A stretch of DNA of 64,000 nucleotides from Candidatus Izimoplasma sp. HR2 (GCA_000753575.1 JRFF01000009.1:1-64000); one strand, 5' to 3'. Counted from the stretch's first letter, positions 52,922 to 63,171 are shown. Translations and numbers: made by a program. The notes: generated from the sequence alone by a model not told the origin.

Positions 52922-53915
52922 TTAAAGTTGCTCTATTTACTATTTTAGTTGGAATAACTTTCTTAATCGGAATGATTCTTCCATCAATTTTTTCAAGTAC
53001 AGAATTTAGTGCTTGTTCGCCCATAAATTCTGTGTATACATGTACCGTTGATAATGGCGGATAAGTATATTTAGATGTATGATTATTATTAAATCCAAAT
53101 AACCCTATCTCTTCAGGCACTTTTAGTCCTTTTTCATGTATAGCTCTTAGTGCTCCTATTGCGATTGCATCATTAGCACAAAAGTATACTTCAGCTCTTG
53201 TTTTAGCTTTTAATGCTTCTTTCATTAATTTATATCCAGATTCACTTGAGAATTTACCAACATGAATAAATTTAGTATTTATTAAGCCTTTTTGATATAG
53301 ATAGTCTCTAAATACAAGTTCACGTTTTTCTCCTAGTTTTACACTACTACTTACATGTTCTATACCGCCAATATATCCAATGCGTTTGTAACCTTTTTTT
53401 ATAATTATTTGTAATACATCTCTAACTGCTGTGTTAAAGTCAATAACAACACTATCGAATACATCCTCATTAGGACTAGAATCAACAAATACAATATTAT
53501 TAGTTACTGATTCAAAAGAACTGATTTGAGTTCTAGAGAATTTACCAATACATATCATTCCATTCACTCCAGCAATGGTGTTTAAATCGTACTCTCCATT
53601 ATCTTTGTAGATAAGAACGGTATTTATGTTAGATTTGATAGAAACCTGCTCTATACCTCTTCTAATCTGCATGTAATAAGGATCATCAATTTCTTCGTGT
53701 ATATTGTACCAATGCACAATGGCAATGGTCAACTTATTACTTGATTTAAGTCTTACTCTATTACGAGGAGTTTTGTAGTCCATTTTTATAGCAGTACTAA
53801 TTATCTTTTTCCTGATGTCTTCACTCACACTTAAAGAAGTATCATTGTTTAAAACTCTAGATACAGTTGTTATTGAAACATCAATTTTTTTAGCTATTTC
53901 TTTTAAAGTTGCCAT
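52917..53915 (-). CDS. LacI/GalR-family transcriptional regulator
   Basis: 332 aa. The N-terminal helix-turn-helix and hinge helix read TLKEIAKKIDVSITTVSRVLNND (residues 3-25), followed by a periplasmic-binding-protein-like sugar domain (YIGGIEHVSSSVKLGEKRE, VYFCANDAIAIGALRAI, GLFGFNNNHTSKYTYPPLSTV). Likely the galactose/lactose repressor. It heads the gal gene run, GAGGTGA ribosome site. The ligand (galactose or an allolactose-like sugar) is inferred from its neighbours. Confidence 0.92.
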   Translation of the reverse strand: MATLKEIAKKIDVSITTVSRVLNNDTSLSVSEDIRKKIISTAIKMDYKTPRNRVRLKSSNKLTIAIVHWYNIHEEIDDPYYMQIRRGIEQVSIKSNINTVLIYKDNGEYDLNTIAGVNGMICIGKFSRTQISSFESVTNNIVFVDSSPNEDVFDSVVIDFNTAVRDVLQIIIKKGYKRIGYIGGIEHVSSSVKLGEKRELVFRDYLYQKGLINTKFIHVGKFSSESGYKLMKEALKAKTRAEVYFCANDAIAIGALRAIHEKGLKVPEEIGLFGFNNNHTSKYTYPPLSTVHVYTEFMGEQALNSVLEKIDGRIIPIKKVIPTKIVNRATLK

Positions 53916-53933
53916 AGTTTCACCTCAATTAAA

Positions 53934-53972
53934 AATCTTCAGTAAAATTATACCATAATTTTACTGAAGATT
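53934..53972 (-). promoter_or_regulatory. Long palindrome carrying the gal regulator promoter
   Basis: Perfect 18-bp arms (AATCTTCAGTAAAATTAT and its complement) around a 3-bp centre. On the - strand the centre reads TGGTATAAT, an extended -10 box, with TTTAAT 17 bp upstream. A T run follows, so the same DNA could be operator, promoter and terminator of the upstream exonuclease gene. Confidence 0.6.
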
Positions 53973-53979
53973 AAAGGTT

Positions 53980-54861
53980 TTACCTGAAATTAGATAAATC
54001 TATTTTTAACTTATTGTTTACAACTTTTTTGAATCCTTCGAATATCTCATATGTAACTTTAGCATCTTCTAATGCATTATGAGCTTGAGGATTCTCAATA
54101 TTTGAATAGGTTTTGTAGGCATTAAACAATCCTAAATCATTCTTAAGATTAAAGAAGTTCTTATGAAGTTTTAAAAGATTAATATATCTAGTCCTATTTT
54201 TCAATGTTGGAACATTATTTACTCTATATGAATCTCTTAATGCCAAAAAGTCATTCCTACCCCATACAATGATTGCAGGCTTGTGCGCTTTTACTACCGC
54301 ACTAAAGTGATTATAGAATTCTTTGAATTCTATTCCATTATTAATTTCTTCTTGGGTGATTTTTAAGAATTTTAGTGTTCTTTTTGTAAGTTTAGGATGA
54401 ATCGTTGGTCTTATAAGTTCATTATACTCTTCTATTATATTATTATTCTCATCAACTAGGTAAAATCCAACTTGGATTATTTCTTGAATAAAAGACTTAT
54501 CTACGTTATAAGGATGCATTGACATTTCTAAATCTAGAAACATTTTGCATTTTAGACTATTAATAAGATCTTTAGTACCTTTCTTAATATTCTTGATATC
54601 GTAGTATACTATATTCTTACGGTATCTTATTGCCATTACCTTAATTATATAGTCTACAGTGTATACTTTTGTCTTTTTGTAGATTCTAGGTTCTTCTTCT
54701 ATAACAAATTGGATAAATCTTGATATTTCCAAGTATTTACCAATTCTATTTAATAGTGATCTTTGTAAGTAAAAGAAAGTTTGTCGATCTTTTACTTTTA
54801 ATCCTATTATTCGTTCTTCTTCATTTATGTAGAATATTCTTCCACTTATTATTGTTTTCAT
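53980..54861 (-). CDS. DEDDh 3'-5' exonuclease (DnaQ-like)
   Basis: About 293 aa from the ATG at 54861 (GGTGAT upstream). An N-terminal domain of about 90 residues is unassigned. The exonuclease domain starts at MFLDLEMS (the first Asp and Glu), continues with IIVWGRNDFLALRD, and ends with PQAHNALEDAKVTYEIFEG, which has the His and last Asp of the DEDDh set. Not part of a polymerase III operon. Probably a nucleic-acid proofreading or trimming enzyme. Confidence 0.82.
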   Translation of the reverse strand: MKTIISGRIFYINEEERIIGLKVKDRQTFFYLQRSLLNRIGKYLEISRFIQFVIEEEPRIYKKTKVYTVDYIIKVMAIRYRKNIVYYDIKNIKKGTKDLINSLKCKMFLDLEMSMHPYNVDKSFIQEIIQVGFYLVDENNNIIEEYNELIRPTIHPKLTKRTLKFLKITQEEINNGIEFKEFYNHFSAVVKAHKPAIIVWGRNDFLALRDSYRVNNVPTLKNRTRYINLLKLHKNFFNLKNDLGLFNAYKTYSNIENPQAHNALEDAKVTYEIFEGFKKVVNNKLKIDLSNFR

Positions 54862-54890
54862 GTAATCACCTATCATATTATATCATAGTT

Positions 54891-56648
54891 TTAGTTTTCT
54901 TTTAGTTTTTCGATTAAATTTAATGCTATTTTCTCATTTATACCTAAAGAAGTTAGTTCTTTTATAGATGCAAACTTAATTAGATTCACTGATTTATATT
55001 TTTTAAGTAGTTTTTCTTTTGTTTTTGGACCAATTCCTTCTATTTCATCTAGTATTGAATTGAAAATACCTTTACCTCTGATTTGTCTATGATAATTTAT
55101 AGCAAATCTGTGTGCTTCATCTTGTATTCTAGTAATTAGATGAAATACATCACTTTTCTTATCAATTTCTATCTTATCTAAGTTACCATTTAAGATATGA
55201 TTTGTACTGTGGTTATTGTCTTTTACAATTCCAGCAATAGGAATATTTAAATCTAGTGAATCTAGTATCTCTTTTGCTGCATTTATTTGTTGAATTCCTC
55301 CGTCTACTAGTAATAAGTCTGGTTTTCTAAGATTTTCCATAAGTACTTTGTAATATCTTCTATATATAACTTCTTTCATTGTATGATAATCTGAAGCTTT
55401 ATTATCTAATGATTTAATTCTAAATTTTCTATAATCCTTTTTAGAAGGCTTTCCATTAATAAATACTACCATACTACTTACAGCATCTGTACCAAATAGA
55501 TTTGAGTTATCAAATGCTTCTATTACATAAGGAGTTGGAAGATCTAATAGATTACCAAGCTTATCGATACTATTAATTGTTCTATCTAACTCTCTTTTTA
55601 CTATTTCAGTCTTCTGAATTAATGACTCTTTTGCGTTTATTATGGCCAATTTAAGAAGTTTTTCTTTATCTCCTTTTTGTGGTTTAACTATTTTTGTGTT
55701 TAAGTATTTAGATAATGTCTCTGAATCAAGTTCAAATGGTACAAATATCTCTTTTGGTACTATGTTTTTTTCATAAAATTGTGCGATAAAATCTTCAACA
55801 GATTTTAATGGTTCTGAATAGTATTCAAAAAGCTCTTGATGCCTCGCAGATATTTTTCCATTTCTAATAAAGAATATCTCCATAGATAGTAAATACTCAT
55901 TATAATAGTAACCTATAATATCTCTATCCTTTAGATCACTTAAGTTAATCTTTTGTTTATTAGTTGTTGTTTTAATACTATCTATAACCTTTTTGTACTC
56001 TGAAGCTTTTTCGTATTCCATTAAATCACTTGCTATATGCATCTTTTCTTCAATACTTTTTATAACATCTTTTGTATCACCTTTTAAAAACTTTTTAATA
56101 CTTTTTATAATTTGCTCGTAATCATCAATAGTTACTTGTTTAATACATGGGGCTAAACATTGGCCCATATGATAGTATAAACAAGCTTCTTTTGGCAATC
56201 TAATACACTTTCTAAGTGGATATATATTATTAAGAAGTTTAACTGTTTCCCTGGCAGCTCTTACGTTCGGGTAAGGGCCAAACAGCACTCTAGACTTCTT
56301 AGTGATATTTCTTGTTACTATTAATTTAGGATGTTTTTCTGTAGTTACTTCAATGTATGGATATGTTTTATCATCAGTAAGCATAATATTATATCGAGGG
56401 TTGAATTTCTTAATTAAATTCAATTCTAATAGCAATGCATCTAGCTCACTATGAGTAATTATATATTCAATATCATTTATATTCATAACAAGTCTACTGG
56501 TTTTAGCATTATGACTACCTGTAAAATAAGAAGCAACACGCTTCTTTAGATTTTTAGCTTTACCAACATATATGATAACACCATCTTTGTTTTTAAATTG
56601 ATATGATCCAGGAAGTTCTGGGATAGTTGCTATTTTTTCTTTAAACAA
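54891..56648 (-). CDS. uvrC: UvrABC system protein C
   Basis: About 585 aa. The GIY-YIG domain is at the start (PGSYQFKNKDGVIIYVGKAKNLKKRVASYF). Then come the UVR region (SIEEKMHIASDLMEYEKASEYKKVIDSI), the RNase H-like endonuclease domain (IEAFDNSNLFGTDAVSSMVVF, LLVDGG) and a C-terminal helix-hairpin-helix (LDEIEGIGPKTKEKLLKKY). It makes both cuts in nucleotide excision repair. I prefer the TTG at 56648, which has GAAGGTG upstream; a GTG 9 bases earlier overlaps that site. Confidence 0.95.
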   Translation of the reverse strand: MFKEKIATIPELPGSYQFKNKDGVIIYVGKAKNLKKRVASYFTGSHNAKTSRLVMNINDIEYIITHSELDALLLELNLIKKFNPRYNIMLTDDKTYPYIEVTTEKHPKLIVTRNITKKSRVLFGPYPNVRAARETVKLLNNIYPLRKCIRLPKEACLYYHMGQCLAPCIKQVTIDDYEQIIKSIKKFLKGDTKDVIKSIEEKMHIASDLMEYEKASEYKKVIDSIKTTTNKQKINLSDLKDRDIIGYYYNEYLLSMEIFFIRNGKISARHQELFEYYSEPLKSVEDFIAQFYEKNIVPKEIFVPFELDSETLSKYLNTKIVKPQKGDKEKLLKLAIINAKESLIQKTEIVKRELDRTINSIDKLGNLLDLPTPYVIEAFDNSNLFGTDAVSSMVVFINGKPSKKDYRKFRIKSLDNKASDYHTMKEVIYRRYYKVLMENLRKPDLLLVDGGIQQINAAKEILDSLDLNIPIAGIVKDNNHSTNHILNGNLDKIEIDKKSDVFHLITRIQDEAHRFAINYHRQIRGKGIFNSILDEIEGIGPKTKEKLLKKYKSVNLIKFASIKELTSLGINEKIALNLIEKLKEN

Positions 56649-56660
56649 TATAATCACCTT

Positions 56661-57254
56661 CTAAGCTAGATCTGATTTATCTCCAAACAATGCAATATAT
56701 ACACTTTTAAATGTAACTAAATAAATATTCACTAATTCGGAAGCAGTTTCTTCTTTACCAGTTTTAATCCATCTTGATAGTAATGTCCATGCAGAAGATG
56801 CTACTATTTCCATAGTATATTTTTCTGATTTTTCATTAGGTTTAACAATTTTATAAAACTTATCTCTTTGCATGTTAATTATATCTAAAATACCTTGAAC
56901 CATCAAGTATTCTAGATTAGTTTTTATAACTGTTGAAATTAATTTTTCTTCTTCATCTACACTGTTAAAAAAGTTCTGAATTAGAAAGATTTCATCTTCA
57001 TGGTCAAGCTGTTTATAGCGATTTACTATATCTACATAAAAGAACTCGAAGAACATCTTGACTTTTAACTTAATAATATCATCTTTCGTACTGAAATTAC
57101 GGTAAAATGTTGCTCTAGATATACCTGCTTTAGTGATAATATCAGTTATTTTTATCTTATCGTATTCATTGTTTTCTAGAAGTTTGTATAGAGCTTCAAA
57201 TGTCCACTCTCTTGTATACTTAATTCTCATGTCTAGTTTCTCAATACTGAACAT
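56661..57254 (-). CDS. TetR/AcrR-family regulator of the RND pump
   Basis: 197 aa. Helix-turn-helix at residues 14-58 (TFEALYKLLENNEYDKIKITDIITKAGISRATFYRNFSTKDDII), then a C-terminal ligand-binding domain. AGGAGG ribosome site. Divergent from the RND transporter gene with an inverted repeat between them, the standard layout for a local efflux repressor. Confidence 0.9.
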   Translation of the reverse strand: MFSIEKLDMRIKYTREWTFEALYKLLENNEYDKIKITDIITKAGISRATFYRNFSTKDDIIKLKVKMFFEFFYVDIVNRYKQLDHEDEIFLIQNFFNSVDEEEKLISTVIKTNLEYLMVQGILDIINMQRDKFYKIVKPNEKSEKYTMEIVASSAWTLLSRWIKTGKEETASELVNIYLVTFKSVYIALFGDKSDLA

Positions 57255-57312
57255 AATGTACCTCCTTGTATCATATGATTTTTATTTATTGTGTTCTCTT
57301 TCTATATATTAT

Positions 57313-57346
57313 AACATACAAGTGTAAACGATACAAATGTATGTTA
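57313..57346. promoter_or_regulatory. TetR operator candidate in the divergent intergenic region
   Basis: Inverted repeat with 13-bp arms (ACATACAAGTGTA and TACAAATGTATGT, two mismatches) around AACGA, placed next to a TATTATAAC -10-like sequence. Confidence 0.6.
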
Positions 57347-57378
57347 TTGATATCTATGTATTGAAAGGTGATGATTGT

Positions 57379-60300
57379 ATGAAAATGCTTATTGATTTGA
57401 TTTTTAGTAGAAGAAAGCTAGTTATCCTACTCTTTTCTATGTTCTTGCTTCATGGAATATACAGTTATATAGTAATACCTAAACAAGAAATGCCAACTAT
57501 TGATACTCCTTATATGGTATTAGTAGTTACAGCGCCTAGTTTAAGTGCTAACGACATGAATGAAACTGTTGTTGATGATATTGAAAAAGTTATTTTGACT
57601 TACGCAGACGTAGATAATGTACGTAGTACTGTCTATGATAATTATGCAGTAATCATTTCTGTATATAATTTTAGTGCTGAAGATCCAGATAAGTTAAGTT
57701 ATGATATTTTTACTAAAATTAGTAATCTTTCACTTAATGATAGTGTAACTGATATTTCTTATTCTTCTAACTTTGATGATCCACATATTATATTTTCTGT
57801 TCATTCTAACTCAATGACTGATGAGGAACTGATTAGTTACAGTGAAGAATTTAAAAACGACTTAATGCTACTAGATGAAATACAGACTGTTCAGATTGAT
57901 AGTGTATTTCAAAATGAAGTAGTAATAGTTCTAGATTCAGAGAAGATTGGATTGTACGGTATAGATATTTATGAAGTGTATCAAATACTATATGCTAACT
58001 CTTTAAATTTGCCCCTTGGGGGCATAAGTACAGCATATGGAATTATAAGTATAAATGGTACTATTGAGATTGATGATATTAGTAGTTTAGAGAACATGAT
58101 TATCATACCTGAAATACCATCGATTACTGAAACAATTTACTTAAAAGATATTGCATCTATCTCACTTGAAAATACTAGTGAAAAGATATATAAATTCAAT
58201 GATGAAAAATCTGTATTTCTTAGTTTATATTTTAAAGAAGATGTAGATTTTACAAAAATGGGTGATGAAGTTACGGCTCTAAAAGGTAACTTTTTAGAAG
58301 AAAATAGTAATTTAGACCTCTCTATAGATGATATGCTGTTTTTACCTGATTATGTCAATCAACAGATTAACAATGTTTTTCATAGTCTTTTAATCTGTAT
58401 TTTAGTAGTAATGATTATTGTATTTATAGGTATAGGATTTAGAAATAGTATCCTAATTATTTTAACAATTCCTCTTATAATATTCGCTACAATATCAGTG
58501 CTATATATCTTTGGTTTTGAGTTGCATAAACTTACTATTGTTGGACTCATTGTTGCAATAGGAATACTGGTAGATAATTCTATTGTTATTACTGAAGGAA
58601 TTAAGCGTCACCTAGATCAAGGACTGGATAGATTAACAAGTGCTAAAAAAGCAATTTATGATAATTCTATTCCTGTTTTGAGCTCTACATTGACAACAAT
58701 AGCTGCATTTATAGTATTAGTATTATTACCTGGTTTTCTAGGTGAAATAGTATCTAGCATGCCTCTAACTGTAATAATAGCTATTTCACTCAGTTATATA
58801 GTAAGTATGATTCTAAGTCCTGTACTTGCAACATTGTTCCTAAAGAGGTCTAAAAGTATAAAGAGCAAAAAGAAAAGTATACATGAAAAGAATATAAAAT
58901 CAATGATCAGCTTTACAATTAGATTTCCATTAGTCTGGATTTTCGTTAGTATTATACTTCTGGTTTCAAGTGTATATTTTGCATTTAGTAATCAACAAAT
59001 TGATTTATATCCTAATGATGAAAGAGGAGTTTTGTACATAGATATTGAAAATAACATTTTAGGTAATTTAGAATCAACTAATGAATTAAGCACTGAAATA
59101 ATAGACACTTTTAGAGATAATCCTGATGTAATAAACTATTCTACTAGCATTGGTGGAAACTTACCAAGCTTCCATTTTAGTGCTAAACTAATAAATGAAA
59201 GAAAACATGTTTCAAGAATCTATATAAACTTAGATTTAAATGAAAAAGATCTTCTAATTTACCAAAAAGAATTAGAAGAAATACTTAGTTCCATTGAAGG
59301 TGCAAGAATTACTGTTAATAATATAGAATTAAGCCCTCCACTAGCACCTTTAATAGTATCTTTAAAAGGTGATAACTTAGATCAGTTAGACTTGGCTAGC
59401 GATAAGATATTTGAAGATATAAAAAAATTAGATAGTGTTAAGAGCTATACTGAAACTACTAATATTGAATCATTGAAGTATAACATTGTGTATGATCTTG
59501 AGAATATTAGTAATAAGTTTTTGACCAAAGCAGAGATAGATCAAATCATTGCAATGAATCTAAATGGACTTGATTTAAATGCGTTTATTTATAATAATGA
59601 AACAATTAACATAAGTATCAATAGTGATATTGAAATAGTAGAAGATATTTTAGATTTAGAAATTTATAGCAAAACTTTGGACACTGTTTTTACACTAGAT
59701 GAATTTATAAATATTGAAAGCGACATCGGATATAGTGTAATAAATAAAATAGATAATACTGGAACAAATTACATTGAATTATATTATTCTGAAACTTCAA
59801 GCTTAGCAAAATTAGAAAATGATGTTGAGACAATTATTGGTAATTACTCTCTTGGAAAAATCGAAGTTGAATATGACGGTGAAAATAAAATGTTCGAAGA
59901 GATTAGTGGCGACTTAATTACTGCAAGTTTTATCGCTTTAATCTTAATTTATATAATTATGTTCATACAATTTAATAATTTTGTTAAACCATTGATAGTT
60001 TATTTGACCATTCCACTTAGTTTCACTGGTAGTTTTATGGCATTAATCGTCTTTAACTGTCCAATTACAGCAACTAGTCTAATAGGTATGGTCAGTCTCA
60101 TAGGAGTTACTGTAAATACGGGTATTTTACTTGTTGAGTACATCAGTAGAAATCATGAAAATGGCAGTGATGTTAGGCAAGCATGTGTTGATGCAGTGTA
60201 TATGAGATTTAGACCAATTATACTTACAAGTTTAACTACAATTTTCGGATTAATTCCATTACTTTTAACTGGTGGAAATTTCTTTAGACCATTAGCAATA

Positions 60301-60408
60301 ACATTTATGGGTGGTATGATTACTAGTACGATATTAACGATATTTCTTATACCAAGTGTGTACTATTTAATATATAATAAGCCAAATAAAAAGAAGATTA
60401 GTGAGTAA
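57379..60408 (+). CDS. RND-family transporter (AcrB/HAE1 type)
   Basis: About 1009 aa from the ATG at 57379 (AAAGGTGATG upstream); the frame opens 42 bases earlier. It has the duplicated RND layout: an N-terminal membrane helix (LVILLFSMFLLHGIYSYIVI), a large extracellular loop, a helix bundle with GLIVAIGILVDNSIVITEGIKRHLD near residue 395 (the proton-relay Asp), a second large loop, and a second bundle (LIGMVSLIGVTVNTGILLVEYI). No membrane-fusion protein or outer-membrane channel gene is nearby, so it may act alone in a monoderm. Likely exports hydrophobic compounds. Confidence 0.85.
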   Translation: MKMLIDLIFSRRKLVILLFSMFLLHGIYSYIVIPKQEMPTIDTPYMVLVVTAPSLSANDMNETVVDDIEKVILTYADVDNVRSTVYDNYAVIISVYNFSAEDPDKLSYDIFTKISNLSLNDSVTDISYSSNFDDPHIIFSVHSNSMTDEELISYSEEFKNDLMLLDEIQTVQIDSVFQNEVVIVLDSEKIGLYGIDIYEVYQILYANSLNLPLGGISTAYGIISINGTIEIDDISSLENMIIIPEIPSITETIYLKDIASISLENTSEKIYKFNDEKSVFLSLYFKEDVDFTKMGDEVTALKGNFLEENSNLDLSIDDMLFLPDYVNQQINNVFHSLLICILVVMIIVFIGIGFRNSILIILTIPLIIFATISVLYIFGFELHKLTIVGLIVAIGILVDNSIVITEGIKRHLDQGLDRLTSAKKAIYDNSIPVLSSTLTTIAAFIVLVLLPGFLGEIVSSMPLTVIIAISLSYIVSMILSPVLATLFLKRSKSIKSKKKSIHEKNIKSMISFTIRFPLVWIFVSIILLVSSVYFAFSNQQIDLYPNDERGVLYIDIENNILGNLESTNELSTEIIDTFRDNPDVINYSTSIGGNLPSFHFSAKLINERKHVSRIYINLDLNEKDLLIYQKELEEILSSIEGARITVNNIELSPPLAPLIVSLKGDNLDQLDLASDKIFEDIKKLDSVKSYTETTNIESLKYNIVYDLENISNKFLTKAEIDQIIAMNLNGLDLNAFIYNNETINISINSDIEIVEDILDLEIYSKTLDTVFTLDEFINIESDIGYSVINKIDNTGTNYIELYYSETSSLAKLENDVETIIGNYSLGKIEVEYDGENKMFEEISGDLITASFIALILIYIIMFIQFNNFVKPLIVYLTIPLSFTGSFMALIVFNCPITATSLIGMVSLIGVTVNTGILLVEYISRNHENGSDVRQACVDAVYMRFRPIILTSLTTIFGLIPLLLTGGNFFRPLAITFMGGMITSTILTIFLIPSVYYLIYNKPNKKKISE

Positions 60409-60426
60409 TCACTAGTCTTCTTTTTT
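60393..60426. terminator. Bidirectional terminator shared by convergent genes
   Basis: Arms GAAGATTAGTGA/TCACTAGTCTTC (one G-T pair), loop GTAA, T runs on both strands. The stem contains the stop codons of both the RND gene and rbfA. Confidence 0.85.
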
Positions 60427-60765
60427 CATATCTTTCATTACTTCTTTTAGGCCTCTATCAATTTTATTAGCATAGTCAAGTGTTCCATCATACTTAAAAT
60501 GTAATTGAGGTGTCTTTCTCATATTGATTCTTCTTGCTAAATTTGATCTAATGAAAGCCTTTGACCTATCTAAAGCTTTCCTAGTAGCTTCTTTTTTGTT
60601 ATCTCCACCAAGTATTGTATAGAATATAGTTAAATGACTATAGTCTCCTGCAAGTCTAACCTCAGTTAAAGTAATAAACCCTATAGATGTATCTTTAACT
60701 TCAGTTCTAATTATGTCAGCTAGAGTACGTTGAATTGTGGATTCTAATCTTTTTAGTTTTGACAT
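60412..60765 (-). CDS. rbfA: Ribosome-binding factor A
   Basis: 117 aa, KH-type fold. Signatures are RLESTIQRTLADIIRTEVKD at the start and RINMRKTPQLHFKYDGTLDYANKIDRGL at the end. It helps mature the 30S subunit. The start overlaps the infB stop; last gene of the nusA-infB operon. Confidence 0.93.
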   Translation of the reverse strand: MSKLKRLESTIQRTLADIIRTEVKDTSIGFITLTEVRLAGDYSHLTIFYTILGGDNKKEATRKALDRSKAFIRSNLARRINMRKTPQLHFKYDGTLDYANKIDRGLKEVMKDMKKED

Positions 60766-62594
60766 TATCTTTTAATTTCTCTCTCAACTGACGCTTCGAA
60801 AACGTCACCTTCTTTGATATCATTAAATTTTTCAATCATTATTCCACATTCAAATCCTTCTCTAACTTCTTTAACATCATCTTTAAATCGTTTTAATGAT
60901 GCCATTTTACCTTCATAAACCACAATACCTTCACGTAAAATTCTAACTAAAGAATTTCTCTCTATTGTACCATTAGTAACGTATGATCCAGCAATTGTTC
61001 CTACTTTAGAAATTTTGAATGTTTCACGAACTACTGCTTGTCCTGTTACTACTTCTTCAAATTCTGGGTCTAACATTCCTGTTAGTGCTAATTCAATTTC
61101 TTCTAATGCTTTATAGATAATATTATAAAGTCTTATCTCAATTCCTTTTTCTTTTGCAATATCTCTAACACTTGCCATTGGTCTAACATTGAATCCAATG
61201 ATTAATCCGTTTGACGCTAATGCTAAAGTTACATCAGTTTCAGTAATTGTTCCAACACTTGCTCTAATTATATCTATTTTTGCACCTTCAATATCAATTT
61301 TTTCAATTGAAGCTTTTAATGCTTCGATTGAACCATGAGTATCACCTTTTATGATTAATCTTAATTCTTTAAGGTCACCTTCATTAATTTGATTAAAGAG
61401 ATCTTCAAAAGAAACAGCTTTTCCAACTCCTCTTTCTTCTCTCCATGTTCTATGTGCTCTTTCTTCAGCAATTAATCTTGCTTTTCTTTCGTCAGTAAAG
61501 ACCATAAATGAATCTCCAGCTTGTGGCACGTCATTTAGTCCTGTTACTTCTGCAGCCTTACTAGGCCCTGCAATATCAATTCTAGTATTTGAATCATCAA
61601 CCATTGCTCTTACTTTACCAAATGTATCACCAGCAACTAATATGTCTCCAACTTTTAAAGTTCCGTTTGCAACAAGTAATGTAGCAACAGGTCCTTTTCC
61701 TTTATCTAATTTAGATTCAATTACATTTCCTGAAGCTAATCTGTTTGGATTTGCTTTGTATTCATTCATCTCAGCAGTTAATTGTATCATTTCAAGTAAA
61801 TTGTCTACACCTTCTCCTTTTAAAGCAGAAAGTTCACAGAATATAGTTTGTCCTCCCCATTCTTCAGGAACAAGATCAAAAGCAGAAAGTTCTTGTTTTA
61901 CTTTATCTGGGTTTGCACCTACTAAATCAATTTTATTAACTGCAACTATAATTGGAACTCCTGCAGCATTTGCATGATCTATTGCTTCTCTAGTTTGTGG
62001 CATTACTCCATCATCAGCAGCTACTACTAAAATAGTAATATCTGTAACTTGTGCTCCACGTGCTCTCATCTCTGTAAAAGCAGCATGACCAGGTGTATCA
62101 ATAAACGTTATTAATTTACCGTTTTTCTTTACTTGGTATGCACCAATATGTTGAGTTATACCTCCAGCTTCACCTTCAGTTACTCTTGAATTTCTAATAG
62201 TATCAAGTAAAGTAGTCTTACCATGGTCAACATGTCCCATTATTGTAACAACAGGTGGTCTTTCTACTAAGTCATCTTCTTCATCTTTAATTTCGATTTC
62301 CTCAAATCTTGTTAAATCAGTCATAATTTCGTTTTCCATATCAAACCCAAATTCTATAGCTAATAATTCAACTGTTTCACGATCAACAGTTTGTGTTTGA
62401 GCAGCCATAATACCTAGACCCATTAATTTCTTGATAATTGTTGTTGGTGTTACTTTTAATCCATCAGCAATATCAGCAACAGTCATATCAGGTGCGTAGT
62501 ATAATACTCCTTCACCTTTATCTTGAGTTACTTGAGGAATGTTTGTTACTCTTGTATCTTGCTTTTTAGTTTTTTTGATGTTCTTTTTTGCCAT
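60765..62594 (-). CDS. infB: Translation initiation factor IF-2
   Basis: About 609 aa. A short lysine-rich N-terminus ([12 protein letters not shown]) and one IF2_N-type domain ([28 protein letters not shown]) precede the GTPase: [26 protein letters not shown]. Then beta-barrel domains and the C-terminal initiator-tRNA-binding domain. The N-terminal extension is much shorter than in most Bacillota. I chose the ATG at 62594 with GAGGTGAT upstream. Confidence 0.96.
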   Translation of the reverse strand: MAKKNIKKTKKQDTRVTNIPQVTQDKGEGVLYYAPDMTVADIADGLKVTPTTIIKKLMGLGIMAAQTQTVDRETVELLAIEFGFDMENEIMTDLTRFEEIEIKDEEDDLVERPPVVTIMGHVDHGKTTLLDTIRNSRVTEGEAGGITQHIGAYQVKKNGKLITFIDTPGHAAFTEMRARGAQVTDITILVVAADDGVMPQTREAIDHANAAGVPIIVAVNKIDLVGANPDKVKQELSAFDLVPEEWGGQTIFCELSALKGEGVDNLLEMIQLTAEMNEYKANPNRLASGNVIESKLDKGKGPVATLLVANGTLKVGDILVAGDTFGKVRAMVDDSNTRIDIAGPSKAAEVTGLNDVPQAGDSFMVFTDERKARLIAEERAHRTWREERGVGKAVSFEDLFNQINEGDLKELRLIIKGDTHGSIEALKASIEKIDIEGAKIDIIRASVGTITETDVTLALASNGLIIGFNVRPMASVRDIAKEKGIEIRLYNIIYKALEEIELALTGMLDPEFEEVVTGQAVVRETFKISKVGTIAGSYVTNGTIERNSLVRILREGIVVYEGKMASLKRFKDDVKEVREGFECGIMIEKFNDIKEGDVFEASVEREIKR

Positions 62595-62612
62595 CAAAAA
62601 TCACCTCTTTCT

Positions 62613-62912
62613 TTAGGAATTCATGTATTCTTTAAATTTATCTATAAATCCCTTATCTGTAACTAATATAACCTTACGGTTCTCTTTACCAATGGCTTTT
62701 GAGAGTTCATCGGTAGTAAATGTATTTATAACTAGAGCTCCGTACGTATCAGTTTTGTTTATTATTTTACCTGAAATATTCTTTCCAGCATCACTTGCTA
62801 AGAACACTAAATTATGTGGTCCCTTAGGAAGTGCTTTTAATACAAATTCTTCTCCTAGTGTTATCATTCTTGCTCTTGCAGCAAGACCTAGAAGGTTTAA
62901 TGTTTTATTCAT
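62613..62912 (-). CDS. ylxQ: L7Ae/L30e-family ribosomal protein YlxQ
   Basis: 99 aa, L7Ae-like RNA-binding fold (LGLAARARMITLGEEFVLKAL, LVFLASDAGKNISGKI). Always found between ylxR and infB in Bacillota; binds RNA, exact role unclear. Overlaps the ylxR stop by 8 bases. Confidence 0.9.
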   Translation of the reverse strand: MNKTLNLLGLAARARMITLGEEFVLKALPKGPHNLVFLASDAGKNISGKIINKTDTYGALVINTFTTDELSKAIGKENRKVILVTDKGFIDKFKEYMNS

Positions 62913-63171
62913 CTTTAAATAGTCCTAATAATTGTTCGTAAATTTCTTCAGGTATTTTAATAGCTAGGTGTCTATCTAATTTTTTTGTTTTAATTGCTTT
63001 TTCAATAACTTTTAAATCACGTTTAAGATATGCTCCACGTCCATTTAACTTTCCAGTTATATCAACATTTACAATACCTTCTTTATTTTTAACAACTCTA
63101 ATCAATTCTTTTTTTGGAAGTTGCTCATTAGATATAATACATTTTCTTAGTGGAACTTTGTGGTTATGCAT
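62905..63171 (-). CDS. ylxR: YlxR (DUF448) RNA-binding protein
   Basis: 88 aa. The YlxR signature is PLRKCIISNEQLPKKELIRVVKNKEG followed by KLNGRGAYL. One cysteine is present where many homologues have two. Encoded between nusA and ylxQ; overlaps the nusA stop by 8 bases. Confidence 0.92.
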   Translation of the reverse strand: MHNHKVPLRKCIISNEQLPKKELIRVVKNKEGIVNVDITGKLNGRGAYLKRDLKVIEKAIKTKKLDRHLAIKIPEEIYEQLLGLFKDE

